A program made the position numbers and the translations under genes. The notes under the pieces were generated by a model that was not told the origin of the DNA, did not search any database, and saw nothing but the letters and a program-made list of their open reading frames with translations. From Myripristis murdjan (Eukaryota; Chordata; Actinopteri; Holocentriformes; Holocentridae), in the NCBI RefSeq assembly GCF_902150065.1, contig NC_043987.1, positions 19,440,487 through 19,504,486 of the forward strand: 64,000 bases of DNA, in the 5' to 3' direction. Positions 37,293 to 51,152 of this stretch are shown piece by piece. Position 1 is the first letter of the stretch. Each line of letters begins with the position of its first letter.

Positions 37293-39656
37293 TCATGTGT
37301 CTCTGAGCTGGCCTCGGTTCTGCAGGCTCTGGAAGTGGGCCTCCCTAAGGATGCTGTTGATCTGGTGGTAGGAGACCAGGTTTGTGGGGCCGGTCAACTC
37401 CGAGGAGTCAGCTGAGCTGACGGGACTGCAGGGGCCAGGAGCGCTGGGGACTCCGAGGCTGTCCACAGCACACTGGCTATTACAGCTCCCCACTGCATGC
37501 TCAGGACTGCTGATCCCACTGCTCTCACTGTTGGATGACTGGAATATGGGAGACATCATCAATGCTGCAGTCACAAACTGTGTTCACAGTCTAGATAGTT
37601 ATTGTTTCTAACAGAGTACAGTGACAGCAATATGTCAGTATTCAGGCAGGGTATCTGTGTGTTTCAATAAGAAACATAAGACTTTTAAATACCACTTAGA
37701 ATGCAATTCAAAATGTATTTCTCACTAAGCATAAATGAAAATGCAGTGCAATGTCATTTTTAGGATACTGTGTTGCAACCACACACACAAATCAGAAAGC
37801 TAATTTTCTCCAAAGGTCAGAGCAGACATAAACTATGTTAATGTCATTATAAATATCTCTGTGGGAAAACAAAAGAGCCCTGGATGAATCCTTCCAGTAA
37901 GATTTCTAACCAATGGGGGAACAGTTTGCTTGTGCATGGTATTTCTTTACAACTTGGTACTGCTGTTGAATGCTGACGTGTACCACAAACAAACCAAAGG
38001 ACAAATGCAACAATTACGTCATTCCTGAATCGGAACAAAGCAAACAAGCTATATAGGTGAATGCACCATTAATTTACATTTCCTGATTAGAGGATGAACA
38101 AGCTCAAACTAGTAAGCAAAGCTACAATGAACTACCTTTTGGAGGCAAGATGGATAAGTGACACTGGAGCTGACTGAAATCATGCATGCACAGTTAAATC
38201 TCATATTGGTGAACACAGCATGTGACCATACAGCTTGTATAACGTGATATACCATACAGATATCTCCTGGTAGTGCAGCAAAAATATTATGAATATAGCT
38301 TTTGCAACACAACTACAAAAACATTAGACATTATTTCTTATTATTTCTCCTGCCACCAGTCTCACAAAGTACTTAAGGCCTATGTAAATGGAATTTAAGA
38401 CATATATCGAGATGTCTGAATTTCAGACTTTTAAAATACACTGATACCCTGTCAGGGTTCCAATATTCACAAAAATTTGCTCGTTTGGGTAAGATATGAC
38501 CCTCATCAAAATTACACAGGGTAGAGACTTCATCCTTTAACGTGATTATTTTACAATTCAGAAAATCATGGTGAAATCAATCATATAAAATCCCTGCTAC
38601 ATCAGCACAACTACCCTTCACAGGGTTTTCTTCAGGATAATAACTGTTGATCATATGATGGAGAGAGGTCTAAAGAGTTTAAGTATGGTGAAATTTGGGT
38701 GGAGTATTTGAATAAAAATAGAGTACTTTAAGGCTACCCACTCACCATCTACACATTTAAGACCTCATATAAGTTTTCAGAAATCCAAAAACTTTCAAGG
38801 GTTTTCAAGGTCCATGGAAACCCCAAATATCTCTCAGTAGCTTAAGACAAGCCATCAAATAGTTTTCTAATATTGTTACTTTAAATAGGACAGGGAACTG
38901 TTAGGCCAGTTGCAAGGTGACATGATATAGCTATTAACAAAGCAGTGTTGAGAGAGCAAATGGTTATTACTGTCACTGCCAATACAGAGAAATTATATGA
39001 TCATTTGTACCTCAGAGTCCCAGGCATCTCGGCCTGGCTCAGGGGAGAGAGGATGAGCTCTGCTCAGCCTTTTGGCTTGGGGCACCAGCTGGCCATTCTC
39101 CTCATCACCACCGCTTCGCTGCCGTTTCCTTTGTGGGGCAAAGGAAAATCACATGCACACACATTGTAATATATATACACAAATGTAACTGAACAAATAG
39201 CTACGGGTCACAGTATACTCGAGACAACAAGACAATCTTGTCAGGGAAAACAAATATAATACTTGTGGTTACAGCCGATCAAATATCAATGTTTAGGTAC
39301 ACACAGATGCTGGCCAGATATTCATTCACTCATATTAAGTTAGCTGCAGCAATGTATAAAGATCATAACATCATAAAGCTATTAACATACCAAAATAATG
39401 TATAACACTGTTCTCTTGCTGATTGTACTCCAAACCCTCTGAACAGTGTAGCAACTTATCTCAAACAAGTATGCAGCAAGAATCTTAAATTAAATGAAGA
39501 CAACTGAACTGCATGTTAGCAAAATCAACAATTTTGTAGCGTCTAGCCCAAGTAAGAAACAAAGACGACAGTGGTGCATTTGAAACACAGCCTTAAAAGA
39601 TTATGATAAAACGCAGTGCCAAGATGCCGAAGGTCTCACCTGTTTTCAGTCAACAT
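37293..39656 (-). CDS. fam104a: FAM104A/VCF1-like nuclear cofactor of p97/VCP
   Basis: Three coding exons are joined in phase: 39,656-39,640, 39,128-39,011 and 37,538-37,293 (stop included), giving 126 residues. The product starts MLTENRKRQRSGG with a basic nuclear-localisation-type cluster and ends with INSILREAHFQSLQNRG, closely matching the C-terminal helix of vertebrate FAM104 proteins, which binds the ATPase p97/VCP. The middle is serine-rich and low in complexity, as in the family. FAM104 proteins promote nuclear localisation of p97/VCP. The start is set by the first ATG in frame upstream of the exon-1 donor (AACAG|GTGAG); a second ATG just upstream runs into a stop. The gene is head-to-head with hid1. 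Confidence 0.85.
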
Positions 39657-40272
39657 AAGACGACATTAAATGCATCAATCTAGACGAGCAGACTGTGGAT
39701 CTAACCTAACCAGATGGAGGCCCGCCGGTGTTTGACGATGTCGGCTGCTTTGACAGGCTTCTTCTGTACCAGTCGTCGGCCTGTTCTCCTGAGTTAGCAA
39801 GCTAGCTAGTTGCCTAGCTACATATTCGGAATAGTCAATGATGTTCTGTTAGCCATTTTCTAAAACAAGTCGCTGAATAAAAGTTAACTACATAAATACA
39901 GCACACAGTTAACAGTTGGACATTAAAACGGGAAGACTAGGACTTAGGTAGTGGTCTAAAAATCAGTCCCACAACTGACTTGCTAGCTTACGTTAACAAG
40001 CAACACAGTTAGCTAACTAGCCTGACTTTGCTAGCGAAATGTTTGCTGGGGTTCCGGTTTATTAGTCAGCGTTGCCGGTCCCGTTCAAACACGGACAAGC
40101 AGTATCGGTATATTAGCTCACCAAAATTAGCTGACAAAAATATAAAAGCTTTTATAGCAGTCGGCTAACCGTCGGCAGTGCCACCGGAATGAGAGTGAAA
40201 CTTAGCGCAGCCCCTCGTCTTCTGTGACAACCGACCGAGGCGGCTGTGTTTACATGGTACTGCGCATGCGCT
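39657..40272 (-). promoter_or_regulatory. fam104a 5' region with NRF1-type palindrome
   Basis: The stretch upstream of the fam104a start becomes CpG-rich toward 40,070-40,330 and contains TGCGCATGCGCT (40,261-40,272), a perfect match to the NRF1 consensus typical of housekeeping CpG-island promoters. It is flanked by the inverted arms ACATGGTA (40,252-40,259) and TACCATGT (40,283-40,290). The transcription start and any untranslated first exon could not be fixed. Confidence 0.5.
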
Positions 40273-41189
40273 TCAATAACGTTACCATGTGACGCTGTAA
40301 TCCGCGATCAGCCAGGCCGAGAGAGTTCATCCACTACTGACGTATGAGATAATGAACTACAGCAACATGAGGATGTGCAAAACAACGACAGAACATGCAC
40401 GACGTGAAACTTGCTATATAATAATTCCTGATCTTTAGAAATAGGCGAGAGCAATGGACATTTTTAAGCATGCTTCTCGGAGTGCAGAGGGGCGTGTGAG
40501 TGGATGCTTGCACCTCATGTTTATTAACTAAACCAGCTCTTTGCCACTTGTGTCTGACCCAGTACAACAGCCACCAAACAGGCACTTCAGGTGGAGGGAG
40601 GTCCACCAGCATCAGTCCAATTTAAGAGAAAGCAAAAAACACACGGGTGCGCATGCGCTAATGCGGCACAGGAGGCCACGGGGCTACAGGACAGCGGAGT
40701 GGTGGCCTGTTGTTGCTGCCTGTTTGTTAACTGCTGGATTTGCGTGGTTTCTCCAGTCGCTACATACCATATATTCTTATGCCTATCGGCTGCTGTCACA
40801 AAAATATTATTTGGCAAATGCGCGCACCTACACTGAACAATAACATTGGCTGACATGTATTCGTCACCCCAAACGATGTCGCTGTTCACAATAGTTCATC
40901 TGAGTTGAGTTCCCTTACAGTATTTCATACAGCACGACCAAAGGCAGTGGTTGCTGCTGTGAGGGAAAATACCGTGCCGCATATAAAACAGTTTATTTGA
41001 GGACAATAAGCTGCAGCTCATCGCCCGGGTGGTTTGCCACCTTCTTTGGATAGATAACAGTAGTTAAGAATGGACAATTAAAAAAATATACAGCCAGACA
41101 TGTTCCGAAAATGCACTATGTTGAATAAATTATTATATTAAGGCATTTTTATCTAAAAAAAGACCGTCTCTCTATGGCTGGCATCTTCA
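40273..41189. other. Intergenic space between fam104a and hid1
   Basis: There is no coding sequence. A second NRF1-type site TGCGCATGCGCT lies at 40,648-40,659 in the middle of the space. The two genes are transcribed away from each other, so the interval may hold shared promoter elements. Confidence 0.5.
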
Positions 41190-41330
41190 GAACCCGGAAG
41201 TGCGCTGTCCAACCAACCAATAGTATAAAAAAAACGCCTCCGCCAATGACTCAAGCAAAGGAAGGAGGTGAGATTAACCGGGATCCACATAGCAGCAGCG
41301 GTCCCATTATAATAAAGGGAAATAAGAGAA
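41190..41330 (+). promoter_or_regulatory. hid1 proximal promoter and 5' UTR
   Basis: Upstream of the hid1 ATG there are an ETS-type CCGGAAGT, a CCAAT box at about 41,217, a TATA-like GTATAAAA at 41,224, a second CCAAT at about 41,243 and an overlapping AP-1-type TGACTCA. This compact set fits a core promoter with a 5' UTR of roughly 80 bases. Binding is inferred from motifs only. Confidence 0.45.
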
Positions 41331-43366
41331 ATGGGCAGCACCGACTCTAAGCTGAATTTCAGGAAAGCGGTGATACAGCTGACAACCAAAACACAGGTAG
41401 GCTGTTTTTATTTCTGTATAGCAGAATAAAGAATTGCATAGAGAGACAGTGGCGATCAGCGCCTCAGATATATCAGCTGCGAAAGCATCACCGAGGAGAT
41501 GAGATAACGCACAAGATCTGGTGGCCAAAAGAAAGCTGTTTGTTATCAAGTAAATGCTAATAATGTTATTTTTGCGTATAAAGTAAGTGCAATATCAGTC
41601 AGTGCACCATGATCATGTTTATCATAAGCCTTTCCCGGCTGTTTACCTTTGGTTTTAATGGAAATATAAACACTAAGGATGGCGTAGCTAAATCAATGCT
41701 GATGACGTCGGTACAGAAAATGACCACGTTTCCAGATGCGGCAGGTGGACTGTGCCGAGATCAGTGCGCCAGATCATGTTTCAGCCATAGAGCTTGTGTT
41801 TACATTGCTCTCTTTACATGAATGTTCCATGATGCAAGACAAACATATATCCTTATGAGGATGGAAAAAGGACAGTGATTGCCTGTTTAAACTTGCCTTG
41901 CAAAATCACTCTATATTGTCACACAAAACACACCATTTGGCCCTGGTAAGCATTGTGGAATATGGGAATTGTATCATGTAATCATTATTTCCTACAGCCA
42001 GTGGAGGCCACAGACGATGCTTTCTGGGATCAGTTCTGGGCAGACACCAGCACCACCATCCAGGATGTTTTTGCACTGGTGCCAGCTGCAGAGATTAGAG
42101 CCGTTCGAGAAGAGTCCCCCTCAAATTTAGCCACCCTCTGCTATAAGGTACACACATGTTGGCATTTGTGTCTGTGAGATATTGTCTTGTTTAGTTAAGG
42201 TTGCAGGGAAGTAAGATTCCTCCTGTAATAAATGGTAAAAAAAAAAAAAAAAAAAAAAAATGTGGGTAGGAAGCACAGTTGAGGAATAATGTTGAGACGA
42301 TGCAGGATGTTTTGTTTCTGTGAGAAACTGCAGAGGCTTCTGTCACCGAGTCGGTGCCTGCTGCTCTTATATGTAGGAAAGAAGTGAGTCCCCTTCCCCT
42401 CCCCTCCCTTCCCTTCCTGGCTCTGGCTCCAAGTTTCCTTTTGAAGCTGCCTATCAGAAACAAAACAGACATAATGGGAACTTAAAGCTCCCTAATGAAG
42501 TGAAAATGAGGAGCTAACAAGAGCCACTGAGGCTGAGCTGAATCAGTGTGTTTTGTTATGTATGTATCTTCAGGCATGAAATGTGTCCAAAAGTAAAATC
42601 ATTGTTAAAGGTCTGGTGAAATGAGGATCGCTTTTCCCCATGGCATGTTATTGTTGAAAGAATGCAGATTAATATAAAGTTTCACAGAATATTTTTGGCT
42701 ATGAACAGAGTTGAATTGTTTTAGAAACTCAATCTGTTTCTGGTGTAAATTATATCGGTTGTGCTCAGATTTTAATGACAGTTGATTGACATAGTTAATG
42801 CGTCGCTCTGTAGTTTGTTAGACTGCTCGCTTGAAGCTTGGCAGTGGCTGAGTTACACAATGCCTCACATGTGTATTGTTACTGGGTGTACTAGCTCGAG
42901 ACCTGTGTGACAAAAACATTCACATCCAATAGATGGCACTGCTGGAGGAAACAGGGAAGTAAGAAGGAAGCTCTCGCTCTGTCCTACAGGCTTTGTCTTC
43001 ACTTCACTGCCCTGGAGGAGGGCTTTATGCAACTGCTACAATAAACACCAATACTTAGAAATTTGATGTAGCAACGAGCAGTACAGTCTTTTTTAATGGA
43101 CCGACTAGGGACAAACTCAGAGATCTGTTTTGGTGTTAACCATGTTTACAGAGCGGTGCTTCATTAATCTGCAGAGATTTGGTTAAACCTACAGAGATTT
43201 GGCTAAACTGATTTGGTGTCTACTTTTAGGCACCAAATCAACTATAAGAACCTGACTTAATCATTAAATTGTGATAAAATGGCGCCCCTCCTATTAGAAA
43301 TCCTTCTCCTGACAAAATGAAAAGCGATAATCTTGATCATTAATGTAGTGCGTGTGTGTGTGTGTT

Positions 43367-43426
<60 letters not shown>

Positions 43427-45437
43427 CGTTTCTGCCCCTACAGTCTGGTAGAGTCACAGATGGTAGAGTGCATGCTTCAGTGCCACACACACTCACTCTC
43501 CTGTACCTCCTGGCCACATTTCTCTGTCCCTCAGGCGGTGGAGAAGCTGGTGCAGGGGGCAGAGTCCGGCTGTCCCACGGAGAGGGAGAAGCAGGTGGTG
43601 CTCAACTGCACCCACATTCTGACCCGCATCCTGCCCTACATCTTTGAGGACCAGGACTGGAGGGGATTCTTCTGGTCCACTGTGCCTGGTGCTGGACGGG
43701 CCGGGGTGAGTGGGCAGAGTAAAGGAAGCCTATCGCTGGCAGTGGGTGAAAACCATTTCCAGAAAGTCAGCTTCTTAACAAGTAAAAACTAGTCTAGTTT
43801 TTAGATTGATTACTTATTCTTTTCACTTTATCTAAGTCGTTTTCAACAGGTTTCCTAAACCTAAACATTTATACAAATTTCTTAACCCACAGAGGAGCAA
43901 CTAAATCCTTAAATGAAGTTAAAACATGAAAACAGTGACACCATGTAGGTTAGTTGTGTAGTTCTTTAGAAACAACAATATTGTAAGTATCATGGCAAGC
44001 CTGTTAATCACTCTTACCATTCCTGACCAGGCAATGTCACCACCATTTGTGTGATGTTACAGGAAACACAAGGTGCATTTGTTCATTATTAAACTCAATG
44101 ATACAACAGTCACAAAATGCATTACTCATGTGTCAGCATGTGTTTGTGGTGCCTCTTAAATCCAGTGCTACAATGAATCCTTTGGCGCTGTAAGCCTCTT
44201 TTTCTGATGAAGACAAGCCCCTTAGTCATATTGGTAATGGTTTTCCTCATTCCAGCAGCAGGGTAGAGTTCACATGTATGTTTTTTTTTTTGTACTTGTA
44301 GTGGAAGATGAGATGCAAATGTAACATGACAAGGTGATTTCAGCTGTTGCTCAGACAAACTGTCAGAGCCATGAACACTCTTGCGCAATTCAGACACCTT
44401 TTTCCCTCTGATTGGGCAAGAGTAACGTTGTATATTTTGACCCAGGGCTATTCATGTGTGCGTTCTTCCTGTCTCCTTCCCAGACAGATGAGATGGATGA
44501 TGATGACGGAGCTCGTCCGCTGGCTGAATCGCTGCTGCTGGCTATTGCTGACCTGCTCTTCTGCCCAGACTTCACCGTGCACAGCCACAAGAGAGGCCCT
44601 GTGAGTGCCCGCTGACCTCTCAGTCCACACACAATGTCATCAAGTTTGTCATTTCATCGTCACGCAGCAGAAGTAATAAGCTTTGACATGATATGATAAT
44701 GGTTGGAACAAAGTTTAACAGGCCTTCACAGTTCTCCACTTTCACCGCGATTCAGTGAGTAAAGGTTAAGGAGTTTCCTTCTTCCTGGTGTAAAAATTGC
44801 CCAAACAAACCTGTCACCCAAGTTTGTCTAAAGACAGATTGTAGAGAGATCCTCAGAGGTGATATACCAGGAAATGTTCCTTGTCACTCATTAGCAGGAA
44901 TGGAATGTTGTGTGACAGTCAAATGTTGCAGCTTACAATGACTCTATCCTCATGTTGACTATTCTGGAAAAACTAGGCATCATTGTGAAATTATTTTTAC
45001 TATTTCATCTTGCATCACTAAACAGGCTACCTTTTGTGTGTTGTAGCAGTGCATTTTACATATATACAGCTGGACAAAAGACCAATATCCTTTGAAAGTG
45101 TCACATTGTACTCATGCATGTCATCTTGCACACTCATTTTCCTGAACTACAACTTCTTTTTGTGACATCTATCCACACAAGATTCCCTGGCTTTCACATT
45201 CACGTTGCTTTATCACTTTTAAACATTAATATATTATAAGACATATGTGGATCTTTAATGAGTAATGTGTTTTGTTTAACACTTAACCAGGTTAGTCCAG
45301 TTTCAGTGCCTGCAGAAAACAAATAGCCTGATGAAGGATTTAGTAAAATCTACTACTACTACTACTGCTAATTAAAAATCCTCACATCTATTTTAAGAGT
45401 ATGTGATCAGTATTTCTACTTTTGAGTTTATCTATAT

Positions 45438-45504
<67 letters not shown>

Positions 45505-48500
45505 ATATATATATATAATTGACTGTCATTAGATATCTCATATCACATCATGTACAGATCCTGAGTGTGTTTGAGAGAAAGTATAGTCAAAGATTTGCAG
45601 CATCATTTAGACCTTCAGAGAGGGCGAAAACCACTAGCTACCATATGAAAATTTTTTATTTATTTTTGAGAAACTTGAATGGATGTCTTTGATGCCCCAT
45701 CCAGGACTCAGTGGAGGATATGCAGTCTATAGACAGCTGTGAGTACATCTGGGAGGCAGGAGTGGGCTTCGCACAGTCCCCCCCTCTAAACTACATCCAT
45801 GACCTGAACAGGTGAGTCAGGATGCTATGTGCCTTTGTGCTTGGCATTGTCTGTGTTCCAAAGATTCTTTCCTCTCTCATCTTGACTTTTGACTGACATG
45901 CTTTTTTACGGTTTACTTTCTTGATCCATATCAGGACAGAGTTGCTGAGATTGTTACTAACCTGCTTCTCTGAGGCTATGTACCTGCCCCCTTCATCAGA
46001 CAACAATGTACTTAACCCTTGGGTGACTTTCTTCTGCTCCACAGAAAATAGGTAAGAGGCAAATTCACAAACAAGGACAGAGACACGTGCATGAACAAAC
46101 ACATACTGATGCTGCATGTTGATCCAACTGTCAAGATAATTTTAAGCAAAATTTTGGAGAGACAGACAATTTTGTGTGATATTAGGTGTGTATCAGTTTG
46201 CTGAGTTGAAATAATAAATAGCATTTCATTGCTATTGTGAAAATAACTGTTTATAAAATATACATAAACTTCTTTGGAAATTGTATCCAAACTTGACATT
46301 TCCCTTTGGCGTCTTTAATCGAGTATATTCTAATTCATATGAAAATACATGGATAGAAATCTGATGACAGACTCAGCGGATAAATGCTACACCAGATGCA
46401 TGTGTGTCTCTAACATGGCCTACACGTCTTTGTCCCCAGGCATGCCCTGCCTCTGTTCACCTCTCTGCTCAATGTGGTGTGCGCCTATGATCCAGTGGGC
46501 TATGGCATCCCATATAACCACCTGCTGTTTGCTGACTACCGGGAGCAGCTGGTGGAGCAGGCAGTACAGATCCTTATTGTCGCACTGGAGCACGAGGGAG
46601 GGCTCGCCCATCGCTCTGCCTCTCCATCCAGCATGGAGGAGCAGGAGGTAAGACGGTAGACGGCTGCAGTGCTTTACATCTGGGTTGTCTGTAAAATGGG
46701 GTATGGGATATGATGTGTTTTAATTTCACTCAACCAAATCTCCTTTATCTCTCCACACAGCCAACAGGCCCTGAGAACCTGTTTGTGAATTATTTGTCGA
46801 GAATTCACAGAGAAGAGGTACGCCTCTCATCTTGTCCATAAAATAAATACAGATCTACCCTGCCGAGATCCTGTCCACTGATGTTTTTGTTTCACCCCAC
46901 CTGCAGGACTACGACTTTGTATTGAAGGGCCTAGCTCGTCTGCTGACCAACCCCCTGACTCAGACCTACCTACCCAACTCCACCAAGAAGATCCAGTTCC
47001 ACCAAGAGCTGCTAGTGCTCTTCTGGAAGCTCTGCGACTTCAATAAGGTTTGGCAACACTCGTCAAGGGGAATATTTAGAGAAACAGTTTCCTTTGACTT
47101 ACATGGCGCTGAAAGGCCGCAGTGCTTTCTGAATTTATTACAAATTCCTTTGTCCTCTCATGGCAGAAGTTCCTGTTTTTTGTCCTGAAGAGTAGTGATG
47201 TGCTGGACATTCTGGTGCCTATACTCTTCTACCTGAATGATGCCAGGGCTGACCAGTGTGAGTACTCTGTTGTCAGGTGCCTTTTCCTGAGGAAGACTCC
47301 ACCGTACAAGCCTCCATTGCACATTTTTATTCTTTTATTTATTTATTCATTTATTTATTTTCTGGTTGCAGCCCGTGTTGGACTCATGCACATCGGCGTG
47401 TTCATCTTACTCCTGCTGAGTGGAGAGAGAAACTTTGGCGTACGTTTGAACAAGCCCTACTCCATCCATGTACCTATGGACATCCCAGTGTTCACAGGGA
47501 CCCATGCTGACCTTCTAATAGTGGTAAGACGCCTTCTACATTTGCATCATGTTGAATGCAAGTGTTACTGGTGTTTGCACAGTAATAAAAATTAATGCTT
47601 ACATAAGGCTGCCTGTTTGTTTTGTAGGTGTTCCACAAAATTATCACCAGTGGGCACCAGCGTCTGCAGCCTCTGTTTGACTGTCTACTCACCATTGTTG
47701 TGAATGGTGAATGATTTTGACTCCATTTGTTGAGCAATGCACACCAAGTGTTTAAATCATTATTAGCGTCCTCAAAACAATACATACTCTGTTTTTGTTT
47801 TTCAAGAGAATAAAATACCTTTTACATTTTTGTTTTTCAAAAATGGCCTTTTACATTTTCTGTCCCCTGAATATACAATTATTTTTTCAACATTGCCTCT
47901 ATTTCTGCTTCAGTGTCTCCCTACCTGAAGAGCCTGTCCATGGTTGCAGCTAATAAACTGCTCCACCTACTGGAGGCTTTCTCCACCAACTGGTTCCTCT
48001 TCTCTGCAGCCCAGAACCACCACCTTGTATTCTTTCTGCTTGAGGCTTTTAACAATATTATCCAGTACCAGTTTGATGGTGAGAGGAAGACAACACATTT
48101 TTTTCACAAGACTGATTACCTTCTCGTGCTCCAAAGTACTGTCATCTTGTAGAATACATTACGTTTCTGTGTCTATATTTTACTTGTCTTGGAGTATGAT
48201 TGATACAGTTAATTTTATTTATTTACACATAAAAGCATTTTGATGGACTTTTTTGCATACTTGCAACTTTTTCTTAAGAGATCTAAATTAATTTTAATTT
48301 TATTATTTGCTCTTCTGCAGGAAATTGCAACCTGGTATACGCCATCATTCGTAAACGTAATGTGTTCCACCAGCTGGCCAACCTGCCTTCTGATCCGGCC
48401 TCCATCCAAAAGGCTTTACAGAGGAAGAGGAAGTCACCAGACGTCATTTCCCGTACCAGCTCTCAGGAGACTGTCTCCATGGAGGGCTCCCACCCCGCTG

Positions 48501-49620
48501 TGCCTGCAGAGCCTGGTACACTGAAGGCCAGTCTGGTTGCAATGCCAGGTACACATGTGTTTTTAAGTAGATTTTTAAGGATATGTTGGATTTTGCCCGC
48601 ATCATGGTTCTACTTATGAATGTGTGGATTGTGGTTTTCCACAGGTATTGATAAACTGACAGAGAAGTCCCAGGTATCAGAGGATGGGACTATGGTGTCA
48701 GTTCCAAAGACAGACGCCCCTCACACACCCCACTCAGACCAAAGTGCCATTGCTGGAACTAGTGACACAGAGTCAAATTCAGGCAGAGACAATGAAGTAA
48801 GTGTGTGCATGTCCTTACACATGATTTGTTTGTGTTTGTGGATATGCATGTAGATAAATCCATTTTTGCACGGTATCAGGATGTTTTCTACACTGAGGCT
48901 GAAATGGAGAGAAGGCGTTTGTCAAGTGCATCTTCAACATCCTACTGGTCCCCAACTCCAGATTGGGTCAGTAACTACTGTTGCCTTCAATATCTCCATC
49001 AATTTTCGATCAAATTGGGAAGTTTTACCAAATAGGGAAATGACCACATCTGCTTTTTTACCCTAGGTTCTCTCCTGGAAATGTAAACTCCCCCTTCAGA
49101 CTATCATGCGTCTGCTGCAAGTGCTAGTGCCCCAAGTGGAGAAGATCTGCATTGATAAGTATGTAAACACTTCTTCTTCTTGGTCCACAGTTATGAGGAT
49201 TTATTGGCTGAGGCGTCTTTGATGGGTTACTGAACACACAGACTGAAGGATGTATAACTTCTCTTTAAATATTGAAGCTGTCCCTCTCACATATCTAATT
49301 TCACTCCAGGGGCTTGACAGATGAGTCGGAGATCCTGAAGTTTCTCCAGCATGGCACGCTAGTGGGCCTGCTGCCAGTTCCTCACCCCATCCTCATCAGA
49401 AAGTATCAGGCCAATGCAGGCACTGCCATGTGGTTCCGCACCTACATGTGGGGTGTGGTCTACTTACGGTGAGTCAGGCATGAGAAAGCTGAGCATTGTG
49501 TATATTGTAATCTTTGCCCGATTAATTCACAGTAACATCTTGTTTTGTTTTTCCAGCAACGTGGACCCTCCTATCTGGTATGATACTGATGTCCGCCTAT
49601 TTGAGATCCAAAGGATGTAG
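41331..49620 (+). CDS. hid1: HID1 domain-containing protein, Golgi/dense-core vesicle factor
   Basis: Nineteen exons join without a phase error into 800 residues: 41331-41396, 41998-42147, 43535-43705, 44484-44600, 45705-45811, 45935-46051, 46440-46647, 46761-46817, 46907-47047, 47167-47257, 47372-47523, 47628-47706, 47914-48078, 48321-48548, 48645-48796, 48880-48966, 49067-49158, 49310-49468 and 49557-49620. All introns are GT-AG. The protein follows human HID1 from MGSTDSKLNFRKAVIQLTTK to the end (FEIQRM), and is slightly longer than the human protein. Gly2 with a serine at position 6 fits N-myristoylation, known for this family. HID1 is a peripheral trans-Golgi protein needed for dense-core vesicle formation and cargo sorting. 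Exons 14-16, a Ser/Pro-rich linker, diverge most from mammals. The gene looks intact. Confidence 0.97.
42237..42260 (+). repeat. Poly(A) tract in hid1 intron 2
   Basis: About 23 A residues in the second intron. Confidence 0.85.
43350..43429. repeat. (GT)n microsatellite in hid1 intron 2
   Basis: A GT tract with a few T-rich interruptions ends about 105 bases before the acceptor of exon 3. GT/TG repeats close to an acceptor can influence splicing in other genes. Confidence 0.95.
45441..45516. repeat. (CA)n(TA)n microsatellite in hid1 intron 4
   Basis: About 30 CA units pass into a short TA run. Confidence 0.95.
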
Positions 49621-50543
49621 ATAGGACGTTCCCTGGCTGGAAATGGGACTGGTCAGCTCCAGAGGTCCTGTTTGTTTTGGTATCTGCTGGTTCCCCCAGT
49701 AAACCTCACTGTGTTTAACTTGCCTCATCATAGTCATCATGCTTGCTCCCCTTCACCACCAACTTGGGTAGGAGAGTCATCTAGATGAGTGAGGGTAGAG
49801 GTACCTCTAGGAGGAGGAAGAGGATTATTGAATTATCAATTACTCAATTATCAATATAGTTTGTAAATAGCTGTTTGTACATTTCCTCAGACCACAGAAT
49901 GTTGTTGAAAAGTGCTGAGATGACTGTAACAGAAACAAAATATTTTCATCAGATTTGGTATTAGAGATATGGTGCTCTCTAATAGAAGCTTGTAACATGG
50001 ATGGAACAACACTGATGAGCCACGTTATTTGTTGTCATGAGTATTTGCCATGTTTTAAAGTGAACTTGCACCCTTCTTATCTCCTGTTATGTATGGTTGT
50101 AGTTTGTTTATGTGACATTGTAACTCTACAGAACTTTGGAGACATATTTAATTGCAAACTATACAAACTGTATGTTTTTATGTATATGAATGACTATCTG
50201 AGGTTCTGCTCCAGCTGAGTATGTTGTATATACTATGGTTGATGTAGAAAAGTGGTATTTTCCTTAAATTATCCTGAAAATATATACTAAAAAGCATTGT
50301 GTTGTTCACGATACCCGACTGGCTGCTTTTAGAGTATGCTTTCAAGGGGAGTCCCAGTCACCTGCTAAGTACATTATATATTTAACACCTTCAGCAACAC
50401 AAAAAATATTGCAGTTCCCTTTTAACGCTCACAGAACTAAATTAAAAAAAAAAAAAAAGTTGGACTTTTTCCAAAATAACTACTTTAGTTGGAATTCCCA
50501 CATGAAATACTATATGTAGTCTGACCAGGCCGGATATTTTTTC

Positions 50544-50667
50544 CTTTATGCCAGGGGTGTCAAACTGGTGCCATGGAGGGCGGAGAGGCTGCAGGTTTTC
50601 ATTCCAACCAAAAACTCCACCAGGTCTCGACCTTCCATGGCACCAGTTTGACACCCCTGCTTTATGC
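50544..50667. mobile_element. Miniature hAT element with 8-bp target duplication
   Basis: The element (50,552-50,659, 108 bases) starts CAGGGGTGTCAAACTGG and ends with the exact reverse complement. The terminal inverted repeats are identical over 26 bases and continue in degenerate form. The octamer CTTTATGC flanks it on both sides (50,544-50,551 and 50,660-50,667), the 8-bp duplication expected of hAT transposition. It has no coding capacity. It lies in the presumed hid1 3' UTR, where the transcript could fold into a long hairpin. Confidence 0.9.
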
Positions 50668-51146
50668 TGTGCTTTGAGAACATTTCTTTCTTGATCAGTA
50701 GATGGCACAACTTCCCTACTAAGGTATCCTATTCCACTCAGGGTTAGACCTTGTATTTGCTCATTAACACTGCCAATATTATAGTTTGTTGTAATTGAAA
50801 AATGATCCTATACTGAAGTAACCTTAGAAACAGGGAACAGCTCTTCAGAAAATCCCATCCAGAAATGCATAGCTTACAACTAGCATGCAAGTTATGTATG
50901 TCAGGTTTAAGTTTTAATTTCCTTCTAAATCCCACAGAGGGCAACTTGCTCAGCACATCATGACCTGGTCATGAACTCTCCATTAAGACGCTCAGAGACC
51001 TGCCTACTGCAATACAGATAATACAGTGACAATGTCATGATATAAACTTAAAATGTTCTCCCATAAATACATCACCTGTAACATACATAGCTTACAAGGT
51101 ATATAGCAAACCATAAACCTATGACCAGTGTATTACAGTACGTGGG

Positions 51147-51152
51147 AATAAA
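51147..51152 (+). terminator. Candidate poly(A) signal of hid1
   Basis: AATAAA lies 1.5 kb after the hid1 stop. An earlier ATTAAA beside an A run at about 50,438 is an alternative. Confidence 0.35.
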
